Source: Eleginops maclovinus (taxonomy: Eukaryota; Chordata; Actinopteri; Perciformes; Eleginopidae). From it: a stretch of 64,000 bases of DNA. Numbering within the stretch: position 1 is the first letter of the stretch; each line of letters begins with the position of its first letter. The position numbers and the translations under genes were made by a program. A model generated the notes under the pieces. It was not told the origin of the DNA. It did not search any database and saw nothing but the letters and a program-made list of their open reading frames with translations. Below, piece after piece: positions 1 through 14,000 of this stretch. The stretch spans positions 17,233,532-17,297,531 of the forward strand of contig NC_086350.1 of NCBI RefSeq assembly GCF_036324505.1, given 5' to 3'.

Positions 1-209
1 ATACCACAATGTACTTTGTTTAAAAATACTTTGTTACTTCGTGTTAAGTAGAAATCCAACAATTTTAGTGTCCATACAAAGAACTTGAAGTGATGTCTCA
101 TATGCAATCTCATTTAATCGTCCAAGTGATCATATTTCAATTGGAAAGTGAAAACATAAATAATGTGAGCATATGGAGTTGTTTTTAACTTCCCCTTTAT
201 GGTTAACAG

Positions 210-2396
210 GCTTGGGCAATCGCGAGTGGAAAAATCAACGAGTTCCCCAATGACAAGGCCAGGTGGAAAACCAACTTCCGATGCGCTCTCAACAATCTCT
301 CTAAACACTTCAAGATGATAAAAGATAATTCCAAGATTAATGACGACCCTCATAAAATCTACGAGCTCATCAACCATGACTGTAAAATGAGTCACTTAAT
401 CCGAGTCTTCTACTTCCGTTGTTTACAGTTGAATGCCTATTAATCTGCCCTTGTTTTCTTTATCAGCAGACAACCGTGAAAGTCAGCCAGTACAAGAATC
501 CCAGGAGGATGCTGACATGAATCCAGACATATACACGTCTCCCACAGATTACCAACCCTCAGAAAATGAGGTGCAATATTACCTGGGTTGTAATATCAAA
601 CTGATTTTCTTTGTGGTGTTTTTTATTCCCTTAGATACTTAAATGCCTCAATACTATGGTTTTTCCTTTCAAACAGCTAATTCTTCTGAACAATTTCATG
701 ACCTTGGATCTTGGCAACCAGCCATCAGGTAGAGTGTGTTATGCAAAAAGCAATACCATAAAGTCATAGAGGAATGTCCTCTCCACCTGTTAGTTTTACA
801 TGGTCAATAATGAAGGTTAAATGTTTTTTGTTCTTTAATAGATGTGCAACTATGGGCAGAAGACTATGCTCAGCACAATCCAGCTGTCCCTGAAAGCTAT
901 CCTGTAGCGGCCAAGAGCCACCCACATCATTTACCAGAGCAGTCTGCCTACTGTAAGGAAATGTTCCGCCTGATAAAATCAAATCCTTTATTGTCTATAA
1001 AGATGTGATGTATTTCAATTTTTTTTTTACAGTAAACCCTCCGCAAGTCCTCAATTCACCTCTGCAGCCGAGTATATATGACCTGGAGATCTCCATCCAC
1101 TACAGGAAAAGAGAAATGCTGAAGACTACATTAACCACGTCCCTTCTCCAGCTCCATTACCACCATGAGGTGCCTGAGCTCAACGCCCATCATCTCTGCT
1201 TCCCCTCCACTGATAGTCTGCTCGACCAAAAGCAGGTACATGATAACATCAAATAGGCCTCTATGTAAATAAATCCGACAACTGTACTGAAATACACCAG
1301 TTACCAGAGAATCGGGTTTTGTTATCTGTACAACTGAGATTGTGTATATCCAACCAACCAAAACCTTAAAACCGTCAGTGTGGCATACAGTGAATACGTT
1401 TCATGTAGGTTTCACATCACCAGCGTTTTCGTCCATGCACAAAACCAATAAAATGGGGAAACCACTTGTAAATACATTGCTTTTAGTGCTACTGATTGTA
1501 AAAAACGTCACAGTTTAGCTTTAAGTTTAGTCTAAGTAAAGCATTAACTGAAGGAACAAGTTTGAAAAAAATCTCCTGCTTTGATCCAAACTTTGATCCA
1601 AAGTGAGATATCCAACCCTTTTCTTTACACCAGGTTGAGTACACTAACCGCATCCTGAACAGCATCCAGAGAGGTCTATTCCTGGAGGTACGAGACACTG
1701 GTATCTATGCCTGGAGGCAGGACAAGTGCCATGTGTTTGCAAGCACCAGTGATCCCAGTGTGGCTCACCCCAACCCCAGCAAGCTGCCCCCCAACACCAT
1801 GGTGACGCTCCTGAGCTTTGAGAAGTATGTGCACGGTATGTATAAATCTCTTGCTTTTTATACAGTAGAAACAAAATTACAGCATGTTTAATAACTGTTA
1901 CATTTTGTGTGAAGCCAGCATCACGTTGCACTGTGGAATAAATGTTTCCATCTGTATCTGTTTCAGAACTGAAGCAGTTTAAAGAGAGCAGTGGGGGCTC
2001 TCCTGAATACGCCATCAACATGTGCTTTGGAGAGAAGTTTCCTGATGGGAAACCTTTGGAGAAGAAGCTGATCGTAGTCAAGGTAACGCTCTTTTTTTAG
2101 TTTCCTCAACTTCACCTCAAAGACACATACAGGATTGGAGATCGGCTCCCTTTTATGCAAGTTTTATGTGTTGTAAAATTTCTCAATGTGTCACTTCACC
2201 CCCCCAGGTGGTCCCTCTGATCTGTCGACACTTTCATGAGATCGCCCAAATGGAGGGGGCCTCGTCTCTTCACAGCACCAATGTCAGCCTACAGATCTCA
2301 CACAACAGCCTCTATGATCTTATTAACAACGTCTTTAGTCTACCCATAGCTGAAGAGTCAGCGAGGGCGGCTGCACCTTTTCAACCTCAGATGTGA
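210..2396 (+). CDS. irf7: Interferon regulatory factor 7 (partial, 5' end outside window)
   Basis: Transcription factor that binds ISRE/IRF elements and drives type I interferon genes after phosphorylation and nuclear entry. Eight exons chain in phase: 210-381, 467-570, 677-728, 842-952, 1033-1235, 1634-1835, 1967-2082 and 2208-2396 (stop), giving 382 residues. The first exon opens inside the IRF DNA-binding domain at AWAIASGKI and carries [16 protein letters not shown], the classic IRF signature. A linker of about 90 residues follows. The exons from 1033 on encode the IRF-association domain ([36 protein letters not shown]). About 50 N-terminal residues, including the first recognition-region tryptophans, lie left of the window. 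The donor at 571 (GTGCAA) is weak, so that junction is less sure. Sequence alone fits IRF7 or IRF3; convergence with phrf1, as in human 11p15.5, favours irf7. Confidence 0.88.
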
Positions 2397-3021
2397 CATC
2401 TCTCAAACTTTTCAATTTCAACTATCCATGGGACCACACCCTGCTCTGCCCCCAAGCTACACGAAAAAGTTGTCAAACTGTTTAAGTGTTGAATGTGTCA
2501 TAGGTGAAGCAGAAAGACCAGGAATTAGGATGAAGAATGCATAATATACCATCAATGACCAAACACATTGCTGATTTACATTGCCTCCTGTTCTCATCAG
2601 TCACAAATGTTGGGAAACACATTTTTATCACTACACCAGTATATATGAGCTCCTTTACTATTGGACTGTAACATTACTCCAGTGCCTTAGAATACACTTT
2701 TATATGATTACTGTAAATGTCGAATCAACTGTTAATGAAATGTAAGGTTAAATTAATATTATATATGTATGTAGGAACAGAATGTGGCCCAAAATGATGG
2801 TAAATCCTTCATATGCTATTACGTTTTTACAATATTTATGAGCTTGTAAAATGCTTCAACAGTGTGTGGATGTATGTTTATGTATGAGTCACGCTGCCAT
2901 TGACTGAAATGTTTCCTTGTTTCTGGTGAATTTGTTACACTTTTTCACACTTTGTGTTTTTGCACTTTTCACACTTGAAAAATCTCTCTGAAGAACTGCC
3001 ATTGTTAAGATATTAAATAAA
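2397..3021 (+). other. irf7: irf7 3' untranslated region with polyadenylation signal
   Basis: AT-rich non-coding sequence after the irf7 stop. AATAAA at 3016-3021 is the first strong signal downstream and gives a 3'UTR of about 640 bases. No coding sequence or repeat seen. Confidence 0.6.
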
Positions 3022-5058
3022 CAGGTTTAAATATGAATGACGTCTCAGTTCATTCGCACTATGCTGCAGTGTAGGACTCGGAAATGCTGGGAGGTAATAT
3101 TCAGAGAATGTATGACTGATCAATATAAATTCAATTAGGTTATAGTGTACTGCTTTCTTATAAGTGAAATCAAACCTTTTTACCCCAAAGAATAAACATT
3201 GAAAGACCTTAAGTAGTCATAAATAATGACAAAGAGAAAGATGTCGAGTTTTCAATTAAAACAGAATCGTGTGTCTTTGGTCTATGGGGCTGTTTTAAAG
3301 TAACACAAATACATTTGAGGCACTTACTGAGAGAGTGCCATCTCTATGATGATATGAACTTCAAGCACGAAACTCCTTGAGCTGAAATATTGACACGAGA
3401 AAAAATATTAACTTGAGACAAACCCTATTCATCATCAGTGATTTATTATCATTAGTGTTCCCTCTTAAAAACACCTGGCCTGTCTGAAGTAAATACGGAA
3501 AAAAGTAAAATACAATCAGATAAACATGAGCACCTGTTTTTGTACATTTTTCGTTCCTATTTCTCGGGTTTATAAAGCGGATTTAACTTGACAAAGTACA
3601 AGGCAAGTCAGACCACCCTCATAATCCACCTTTACAGTTTGCAAATAAACTGCTATAGACACACAGGGAGACTCCCTCATGAACATTTCTGTAAAAGAAA
3701 GCAAAGAAGGCTGAGAGTGAGGTTCAGTTTTAAGACACACAAAGCAGTCATAATGAAGCTGTGATCACTGTTAGTATGGCAGACACACCAACAAAAGCTT
3801 TACGTTTCTTTCTGTAACACATACCTTGGAAATTGCTGTGATGTCCTATTGTTCTTATTTATGGACTGTAAATTGATCTCAAAAACCATGGTTTAATGCA
3901 AATAAAAAATGTTCTTACATTACACACAAGAAAAAAAACGAATTAAAAGGTATTTGGACATGAGCGCACCACGTAAGACAGCAACAAATATATAGAAATT
4001 ATCGTTTTTGTAAGATAATGGGACTGAAACCCATTGAGTTATTGGGACATGAAGTCTGCATTATAACTTTTCCCACTTCAAACTATAATATACTTACAGT
4101 AATGCGGAGTAGTAGTCACAACTGTTTTAAAACTGAATTTCGCAAAAACAAATGAAATCTCTTTTACTGAGAAAAATAGTGCATGTTCTTTCCTAGTAGT
4201 TTGGTAAAAACATGATTCCCTAGATAAACCTTCACATTTCTAAACATAGCTAAAGATCAGCCTCGAACATAAGACAATAAATATGCCTTAAAACGAAGTG
4301 ACTGTTGAAACTGCGGAGCCAGAATTTGCCTGCAGCATGCTGGACTGGATTTAGCTCATTAAACATTGTGGATAGAAGGGGATGTGGAAGACGGATAATA
4401 CAAAACAGAAACCGGTCCACTCTATAAACTACAACCATTAATAATCAGTCATTCGCAACACAGGTGAAAGAAACAAATAAGTGGATATATCAAATCTATA
4501 TTATTTACAACCAAATCTAAAATGGTTTAATATCTTTACAGGTACACTTTCTACAAAAATTGCATAACAGTGTTGTTCCTTAATGTCACAAATGTCTTAA
4601 ATATGCAAATTGTGCATATTATTCTACCACTTCTGAACCAACAAAACGGTTTGTAACTGATAAATGCGCCCATAAAAAGCCGTGTGAAACTGAAAACCTG
4701 AGCTGCATCCGAATTTACCTGATTTCTGGCTCCATGGGAGGGGTTTTGAGATTTGCCTCTTTAAAAAAGGCACAACCTCCAGGCCTCCTGTTTCTGAGAT
4801 GAACAACACAAAAGGGTCCAGTTCTTGGCAGTGACAGTCTAAGCAAAAGACTTCACCAGGTGCTGTTCAACCAAAAAGTTTGTCTTCAAAATTCAGAAAC
4901 CTTGATATTGTATAAAATCTTGAAGCTGCTAGCCATCATCTTAGTTTACCATTGTGATTGTAGAGTTGGAGATCACAGCCAGTAATATGACTCAGAGTTA
5001 AACATGGTGAATGAGTTAGTATTAGCAGTGGGTGTGGATGTCCTTAATGTTTGCCTCC
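3022..5058 (-). other. phrf1: irf7/phrf1 convergent gap and phrf1 3' untranslated region
   Basis: Read on the minus strand, sequence below the phrf1 stop at 5059 is AT-rich and non-coding. The clearest minus-strand AATAAA is at 3442-3447 (TTTATT on the plus strand), which would give a 3'UTR of about 1.6 kb and leave only about 420 bases to the irf7 signal at 3016. The extent of the UTR is inferred. Confidence 0.4.
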
Positions 5059-8000
5059 TCATGGGCTGTCACAGATTTTCATATCATCAGCCTCCTGTGC
5101 CTGCCCTAAGTCCTCGTCTTTCCTGTGTTTCCTAGCGTGTTTGTATTTGTCCACGTACGCCTTGACCAGATTGCCCACCTTCACTGGGTTGATCTCCCCA
5201 CTCTTGCTGTGGCACACCTGGTGACCAGGAGCAAAAGCATTATTACACATATTACCTGTTCTCAGGAAATACTGACTCAGATGATGACTCAAAAGCTCTG
5301 GGCAGTGATGACAAACCTTTCAGTATCTTAGCTAAATGTTTTACTCACCTTCTGGACGGCTTTGCGTAGGATCTCTTTGTATTCGTCCTTGTTGATGTCT
5401 CTCTTCTGGTAGAAAGGCTTGATGGCAAGCTTCACTTCTTCTATAGCCCTCTCTTGCATGTGCAGCTTCTTCAAATACTGATGGTAGGGTTAATCGAATC
5501 ACAAAAGAGTTATAACATTTACTCTAAAGAAAATAATATCACAGAATAAGTGCTATATTCAGCCCATAGATCCCCTACCTCTGCCTCTCCTTGTACTCCA
5601 TCAGATCTAGAGGAGGTACTAACAGCCCCTCTCTTGGAGGGTTGACTGACAGCCGCAGTGATGTCCTGCGGAAGTCAACAAAAAATGATGTGGACGATAA
5701 GAAAAAAGATTACACAAGGCAGGAATAAAAGACAGATTCAATCATTTAGGGCTGAAAATATATCAATTTGTCAATACAATTGTGAAAAATGTCTTACTAT
5801 AATCAAATCTTGCCATGTCCTACAATCCGGGACAAAGTATCAACATTTCTCACTTTATTTGATAATCAAAAATTGTATACTGTATATGACATGTCTGTAG
5901 AGGATTATAATGGTGAGGACCAGGGTGGGAATTTGACGGTGGCCATGGCCTTCAATGCACCTCGGTCTGGCCGTGATGCCCTGAAAATAATTGTATGTCC
6001 TAAGGTCACCATACCCTGTTACTGTTAAAATCTCGAAGTTGCTTTAAAAGTGTCAGAGCAGTGGTCTGGGCTCTGAACTGCATTAGTCCCTGTAGCTTGG
6101 ATTGGTTAAGCGCACCTCACATGTCATACGTCGCATCATTCAATCATCATTGCAGCGTCTCGCTATAAGAATACAAGGAGGCCTCGTGTCTCCTTTTGTC
6201 CGTGAGTTTATTCACTTCTGAGACAGGTTAATGTTGTCCGTAACCACGCCAAAACAACAAAGAAGAACGTTAATTATCACTCGCACACACATACACTGTT
6301 AGCTCTCCCATAGCATTCCCCCGTCTCTCTCTCTCTAGGAACCTCCCTTCCCCTCACCCAGTGGCGTTTCTATATGTACAAAACTGGTGGGGCACGAACA
6401 ACTTAGATATATAAAGGCTTTTTGTACCTTAATACATGGAGTAAAGAGCGCTATCACAAAGCAAAACTAAACAATAACAACAACCGTGATGCCTCAGCAT
6501 GAAAACATCAGACTGTAGGAAAACACAGACACTCGTCACCGTGGTTACAATAGCAATCGATCCATCGATACATAAACTATACTTCCGCTCACCAAAGCTC
6601 CACTAGATGGTCAACTTCTTTTATTTTCTGTTTGTATTATTTCCTGCTGGTGATGTAGTCTTAGCTCTCTCGTCTCCTCTTCATAACTTCACTTTTCGCA
6701 CACACACTTAAAGTCAATCAGCTCTGACTTATGAGATGATGTTTCAGTCTGGCTCCGAGCGCTTTGCTCCTCTTGTGACTTGTTTTTGGCCGCACATATT
6801 GAATGAAACTACTCTATTCAATGGGCAGTGTAGTAAAAAAGTAATTTGTTTTCCATCTCATGCGTGTGTGTTTTATTATCAGAAAGTTAAGTTGTTTATT
6901 TGTAAGCTCCAAATCCACATTTTTCCCTAAATGGCCTTTGTGCCCTAAAAAAATTTGCGACACAAAAGGCCAAATGGCTTTGCCCCTAAAATGACGAAAT
7001 TCCAAGACTGGTGAGGACTTATTTTTACATTAAGCTACTGAATCGAAAACTGTTGACAGCAGATATTTAGACAATAGCTTTTACTTTCGTTTACTCTGAA
7101 ATGATCTCAGTATCAGTTTTAGTTTCCATCACATGATTTTACCCAGAAAATACATTTGCTCTTTTATAGATAAACACTGCCCCCTTCTGGTTATTGAATC
7201 ACATGAAACTCTGATAATATTTTTCTATCACAATTAGGTGATAGCTGTCCCACCTGACTGGGTGTCTGGCCTGTTGAGGAGGGTCTGCGAGCTCCTTCCT
7301 GCTTCAGCTTCAGTTTGTACAGAGACAGCTCTGTCAGGAGAGATTTAAATGCAAACATTTAGCTGAAAGTAAAAATACACTTTATGATCTGTAACAGCGA
7401 GACAAAATATCAAAGCGATTTACTTACTGCTTGCAGATTTCTTTTCTGGTTGAAGCCCCTCAGGCTCCTGTATATTCCAGGTGACCCTCTTCACCTGAGA
7501 CTTGGATTTGGCTCCAGCTATGGTCGAGACCTGTTCACCCCTCCCCTCCTCTCCTTCCTTCTCCTGTTTGATGGATAGACCGCTATCCTCTGTGTGCTCG
7601 GTTTTCACATAGTCCAGGTTGTCCAGCATCACATCGACATTAAAGTCGTCGTCAGAGTCTGAGGGTTGCTGGACTTCCTGCTTGACAGGGACAGTCATCC
7701 CAACAGGCTGTTCTCTGGAGGACATTGACTCTGGGTCAGACACAGACACTGTATCCTGGAGACCATCTGCTGTGACAGGTGGGGTCAGGGAGGAAGATAA
7801 GGGGGTAGGGGGTAAATGGCAGGCTTTTGGGGATGTTGGCTCGGATTTGATCATGGGGATTTGACGAGTCTCTGTCTTGATTTCACATTTCTCAGTAAAG
7901 AAAGGGTCTTCTTTGTTTTCCTTCTCATCTACGCTTTTGGCAATCATGAAAGCATGAATGTCAGGTTGTTCTTTCTTAATCGGTTTACTAATAAAATAAT

Positions 8001-11000
8001 CTTCAAACATATCAAGAGATGGTCGCTTTTCTTTCTTTATTTCTTTTTCAACCTTGATCTCTTTTGCTTGTTCTGCTTTCGTGTCCTGGCTCTCTGCCTT
8101 ATGGTCTTTCTTTCTAATTTCAGACACAGCGGAACAGGAGGGAGTCTTTTGGTTGATCAATTTTTCCTCTTTGACGGAGCTTACAGGTACATCCTTTTCT
8201 TTTTTATTTTCATGTAACTGTTTTGTGTCTTTAGAGGACGAAGCATGGGACCCTGACGTTTTCTGAGCGCTCTTGGATGAAGACCCTTCTTCTTTCCTCT
8301 TCTCTCTTGAGCTGGATCTGGACCGGCGTCTCCTCTTGTCTTTTGACCGCGAGTCCTCCTTGTCTTTGGAGGAGAGAGATGGTTGTGGCAGTCGTGTGCG
8401 ATCACTCTTCCGTTCCCTGGATGCGGATCTGGACCGTGATTTCGAGCGTGAATTTGAGCGAGACCGACCACGTCTCTTGTCCTTTGACTCTCGGCCTCTA
8501 TCACCGTCTCTGCCATCACTTCTCTCCTTGCTCCTTCGTAAAGGCTTCTTTCTTTTTGAACGCTCTCTGCTGCTAGATTCGGAACCAGACCTAAAATCAG
8601 TAATGAGAGACAAAAACAGAAGCAAACAACGTCAAACAGCAAAAAGTAAATATTTGATACCAGTAATGTATTGGACAAAGTGTTAGATATTTACCCAGAT
8701 CCCCTCCTGTCGTTGGATTGGGACCGGGCTCGCCGTCTCTTTGGGAGTTTCCTAACAGGGGACTTGGACTGAGAGCTTTCAGAGATTGAGTGTGCGCCAG
8801 TCCTCTCTCTGGACCTGGACCGCCTGGAAGTCCTTTCCTTCTCCTTTTCTTTGGGTCTGCCTCCTGGGCCTGATCCTTGATGGTCTCCTCTCTTGCCTCT
8901 GTCTGTCTCTGGACTGTAAGAGTGCCTCTCCTTCATAGCTTGGAAAGTCTTCTTCTTTTGGCCCGAATCTCTTAACTTTGGAGAGGATTTTGAGTCTGAT
9001 TTAGTTTCTGGCTTGTGTTCCTTCTTGGTGGGAGTAGAGCTAGATGCTGCAGCACTCCGTCCACTCTCCTCTTCTCTCTTACTCTTGGAAAGATCCAGTC
9101 TGTGTTGGACAGGTGGTGCAGTGTCTACTGTCTTTTCACCCTTAACGCTGCTACTTATTCTTTCAGCTCCCCCTGCCTCATCCAACACTGGTTCTTTCTT
9201 AATTTTAGTGGCTAGTGATGTTGGTTTCTCAGACTTAATATCTTTGAGTTTTGATTTTGTTTCTACCTTGACATGTTTTTCTGAGAATCTGACCCCCTGT
9301 GATGTGGATTCCTGAGCATTGTCTCTCATTAGTTCTTCCTGTGAGACCTCAATGTCCTGTGGTTCGGTTTTGACAGTAACCTGCTTCCTTTGCTCCTTGT
9401 TTACTGAACTAGAAGCCTTCTCCTCACGTGGGGCTTTTTCAGAGCTTCCATGCAGTGTTACACCCTGAGCTTCGTTGTCTGAGCTGCTGGAGTCTGACAG
9501 AGTGGGATCAAAAGGATCGTAGATAGTATCACTGCTTTCTTCCTGTTTGATCGGTGTACGCGATGCCAGCAGCTTTTGTTTATCCCTGTGCAGCTGTCTC
9601 TTTTTGGCATCGTCTTCCTTTTGTGCCCGTGTCGGGTGCGTACTGCCTCCAGCAGCAGGGAGTGACGAGCTGCCTAGCTGCCTCGTCTGCCACGTGTTCC
9701 CACTTGAGTTAATGCGGAAACTCACTGATGAGGAAGATGAGGAGGACGCAGAATAACGAGGCTGGCTGGCAGAAGAGCCGATGGACGTGGAAGAGCAGGA
9801 GAAGGAGTTGGAGAAGGCTGAAGAAGAGCCGGCTCCATCAGGCCTCTGCCTCTGACCGTCGGCCCTGCCCTTCTGCTGGTCTACACTTCGCTGCCGTCCC
9901 CTGTCCCCAGCCAGACTGTTCATGCCTGTTTCCGGTAGGCTGTGACCGTTAGTACAGGGGTTAGAATTGCTGCTGCTTCCCCTGCTGCTGTTGCTGCTGC
10001 TACGATCACGGCCATCTTGACTTGTGCCATTATTTGTGACATCATTGTTCTCCCTTTTTATTTTTGGTATCCTAGGAAGCACCGACACATCTACCCACAT
10101 GGGCTTTGTGGGGGCTTGTTGAGTTTGTGATGAGGCCATTCCCTTGCTCTTGGTGCTTAGGGAGGGGTGGATGTAAGACGAAGGGCTGGGGGCTCCGTTA
10201 CTTCTCTGATGATTGTGAGGTTGCGTGGGTCTGCTCGGACGAGGTAGCTGCAAACTTGGATGACCCCGGGGCGGTAAATCCGAATGAGAAGATGGTCGGA
10301 TGTGGCCGGTCTGCAGGGGCATGAGGGGGGTTAAGTGAGAAGAGCTCTGGGATAAAGGTCTGCTCATGGAGCTGTGTGAGGATCCTAGTTGGTCTACATT
10401 GTAGGGGAGGGATGGAGAACTGTCTCCTTGGTTGGGTGACATCACTGGGCTGATCTGGGTGCTGGCATCTCCTGAGCTATTGCCGTGACCTGGGTTTAAT
10501 TCAGATTGCATTACTGCAACACAAAAAGAAAATAAACACACATGAAAAGTTCAGTTATTGCCTTGCTAAGCCGAAGTACACATCTCACATGCATTTTTCA
10601 CCTCACAGAGTTCGATAAAATAGAGAACTACAGGCTCAATCAGTCACAATGTGCTGACAATAACTGCTCACAATTCATAATCCATGTGCAAGAACACAAG
10701 CAGCTGCTGTCTGCAGATTGAAAATAGACTGGACTTGATTTAAATAGCTCTATTTCAACAGCAACAACGTGAGACGATGTGTGATCTTTCGTCTTGCTGA
10801 GGGCCACACACTTACGTGACTTTGTAGCTTTAAGGGATCCATCTCGATTAATAACGACATCACAGCTGTCCATCAAGAGGACGCTCTGTCCCGATAGGAT
10901 GCTTCCAAGGAGGTCGGGCACAGGAGCCGCCTCAACAACACCCCCTGATTGGGGCACGTCCATACCTCTCCTGGTGTGGCAAAGCAAACCATTAATTAGA

Positions 11001-14000
11001 TCGGCCATATTTCAAGCTAGATACCATTGTGATGATAAAGACTGAGACATTCAAGACACCTGAAACTATCATGATGCACATAAGCAGTGTTTGGATTTGT
11101 TCTTTAATAATGTCTGTTTCTATAATGTGCTCATAATTTTGGAAAATATATTTCAGAAATATTTTAAAGCAAAACAACTCAATATATTATTATATTTTCA
11201 TGAAAGACTGCAATAATATAAACGTAAATTGTCATTAAAAAAAAGCAGTCATCGTTGCATTTTCTACCATGTAATGCACACGTATGTCATGCATACTGTA
11301 TGTTCACCATGTACAATGGTATTTTCAACCATTAAATGATAGGTATTTTAGAGATTTATGAGCAAAAACATGTTACTCAAAATAAGAGGTTCAAAATCAG
11401 AAGCTGCTCAATTTAAGAAACCTTACACTTCATGGTGAGAGGGGGGTGTTACCTGGAATGGCCTGCAGTGAATGGTCGAGCTACAGGCTGGTGAGAACGC
11501 AGGGCGGAGCGAGAGATCCCTCGTCCTCTTGGCCTCCAACAACGACGTAATGCGGGTCTGCTGCTCCTCCTCCTCACTGGTCAAATGAATAATGTAATAC
11601 ACAATTAGCTTGTTAATTAAAATAGCATTTGGTTAGCTATGTATGGCTACACTCTGAAAAAGGATCTTATTATGTGCTATATACTTTAATAAGTTATCAC
11701 CACATATAAACGTTCATGATAATGCTGGCCCAGACCATTTGAATATTTGTTTGAAAAACATTTTTTAACCGTAAGTCATACCAATTAGCCATTTTATTGT
11801 TGTGCACATCCTTTTTGTGTTACTTTAATCAGCTGTGTTATTTGAAGTCTGTAAAATGATATTTGGGTCAGCAGCACAATATGCACAAGCATTCTTACTG
11901 TTCCACAAACGGATCCAGGTCAGATGGATCCCCGTGGATGGAGAGAGATGCTGCACCGATGTCAGCACGCATGTTGCTTAGCGTGTTCTCCGCTGGCCGA
12001 TACACTGCAGGAAGCGCAGAGCCCTTTTTGTCCTTTACAATTCTGAGATTATTAGCGATACGGCCTCGAGGAGTGGCTGGCTTTTTCAAAATCTAGCAGG
12101 AAATCACAGGTATAGAGTTTATTAAGAGAGAAATCAACGTACAGATTCAAGAGGAAGTAACCTTTGTATTTATACTTTTGTGAAAATAAAAAAAAAGCCA
12201 AATAACATTACCTCTAGTTAATAACAAACTCACCCTTTTTCTGGATTTAGTCCTCCTCACTCTCCGTTTCCTCCTCTTCACTCCTGTAGTTGCTACTTTG
12301 CCTGTTTTACTTTTAGCAGAAGATGTCGTCTTTCTTCTGACCTTTCTGCGTTTTCCTGTTCAAACAACAATAAAAATTAAATGATTTCCGCTTCATAGCT
12401 ATTTCCTGCTTTTACTTTCCGCCACATCTTTTTGTGTGTTTAAATGTGTGACAAAAATAACTGTTGTAAAATTGTATGTGTGTGATTACTTACTGGATTT
12501 GCGCCTGTGAGTAGTTGGGGGACGAGGTGTGAAGTCCCGTATATACACAGCCGTGTTGAGCCCGGCCACCACAGCGTTAATAGTGTCATCCAGCCAAGTG
12601 GATTGGATGAGATACGTGGGAGCAAACTAGAAGTGGAAAAGTTTGCAGTACTCCATTGGTTCACTTTGACAAACCATTATTTATAATTACAACTCCGAAA
12701 CCCATGCACTGTTTCTCAACACGAGCATTTCAATGTCAAAAACCCATGCCATAATTTCTCCTGTAAAGCACTAAATAACATTATCCAAACAAACAATAAA
12801 GGAGTCACAAATGCAGTCAGTAAATCTTATTTGCACAACAACAAACTTCCTGGAACATGTTAGCAAAAATCCAGCCTGCACTTTTACTGAAAGTTAATTA
12901 AAATAAGCCAAGACTGAAGCGTCACGCCTCATGCCAAACCTGTGAGGAGCGTGCCTGTGTGATGCGATGACGGTTGACATTAGCTCGAACCCTCTCGCTC
13001 TGCTGAGTTCGGGCGATCGCTCTGGTGGGACCTGCAGCACCAAACTGGGATCGACTGGTGGTAGGACGGGCGGTAGAGGAAAGGCTCTCTGTATCGCTAA
13101 GTTCTTCAGCTGAAACCCCTGATATATCAAAAAGATTTAAAGATCTGAATTGTAAAAAAGATGCTGAGTGGTGCTAACAATTCTTTAAAATGGCCACTAG
13201 ATATATTATAAGAAATAGATTTAAGTTTTTTTTGCTTAATAATTTGGTTTGAAAGGAGTTACAAAAATAAAGAACATTTCCACAAAGATATTGAATATTG
13301 AAATTAGGAAGACACGTAAGGCTTACTTGAGCGACGGTTGTTGGCTTGACACTCTGGGCAGAACCATTCCTCCACAGGAACAGAGGCCAGAGGTGGCGTG
13401 AGGCACTCCATGTGATACCTATGGAAGAATAAGGCATAATAAATATCTCTGTTGTAACAGAAATCCAACAGCAGGTTTGATTTCTGTAATAAAGGCAAAA
13501 GCTTACAACATTCAACACATTAAGAAAGGGGTTGTGTTATGTTTTCAGTTTAGTTTGTTAGTGAGCAGCATTATGAACCAATCTCATGGAAGCAGCCTTG
13601 GTGTAGGACTGGGCTGTTCAATGCCTTTCTAGTTTAGTACAAAATATCTATCTCACCCAGAATCACAGCCATCACAGAGCAGGAGGCGATCCTCCCGGTC
13701 ACTGCCCCCACACACCTCACAGTTGGTCTGCTCCAGGTCCAAATCTACTACCTCCTCAAGCCCTTCCTTCACAGGCGTTTGTACTGTGATCTGAAGCAGA
13801 AAACAATCCCACATAAACAATTAGCCTAAATTAAAAGACTAAACTAGGGTAATAAATGTTCCAAAAGTTATGCTTACAAAAAATAAAGGTACTTACCATT
13901 TTCTTTACTTTGCCTCCATAACATTTCCTTAGGTATATGCTGTTGAAGGAAATACGGTCTACAGGACACGAGTTTGCATTCTAAGAAGCAGAAAACAAAC

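Noticed and set aside
210..2396. irf3 in place of irf7
   Set aside because: The domain pattern alone cannot exclude it, but the convergent phrf1 neighbour and the rest of the block match the human IRF7 locus.
8273..8686. Long plus-strand frames opposite phrf1 exons (8273-8686, 7816-8217, 9013-9315 and others)
   Set aside because: They are shadows of the large Ser/Arg-rich minus-strand exons 13-14, which fit PHRF1 with exact splice phases.
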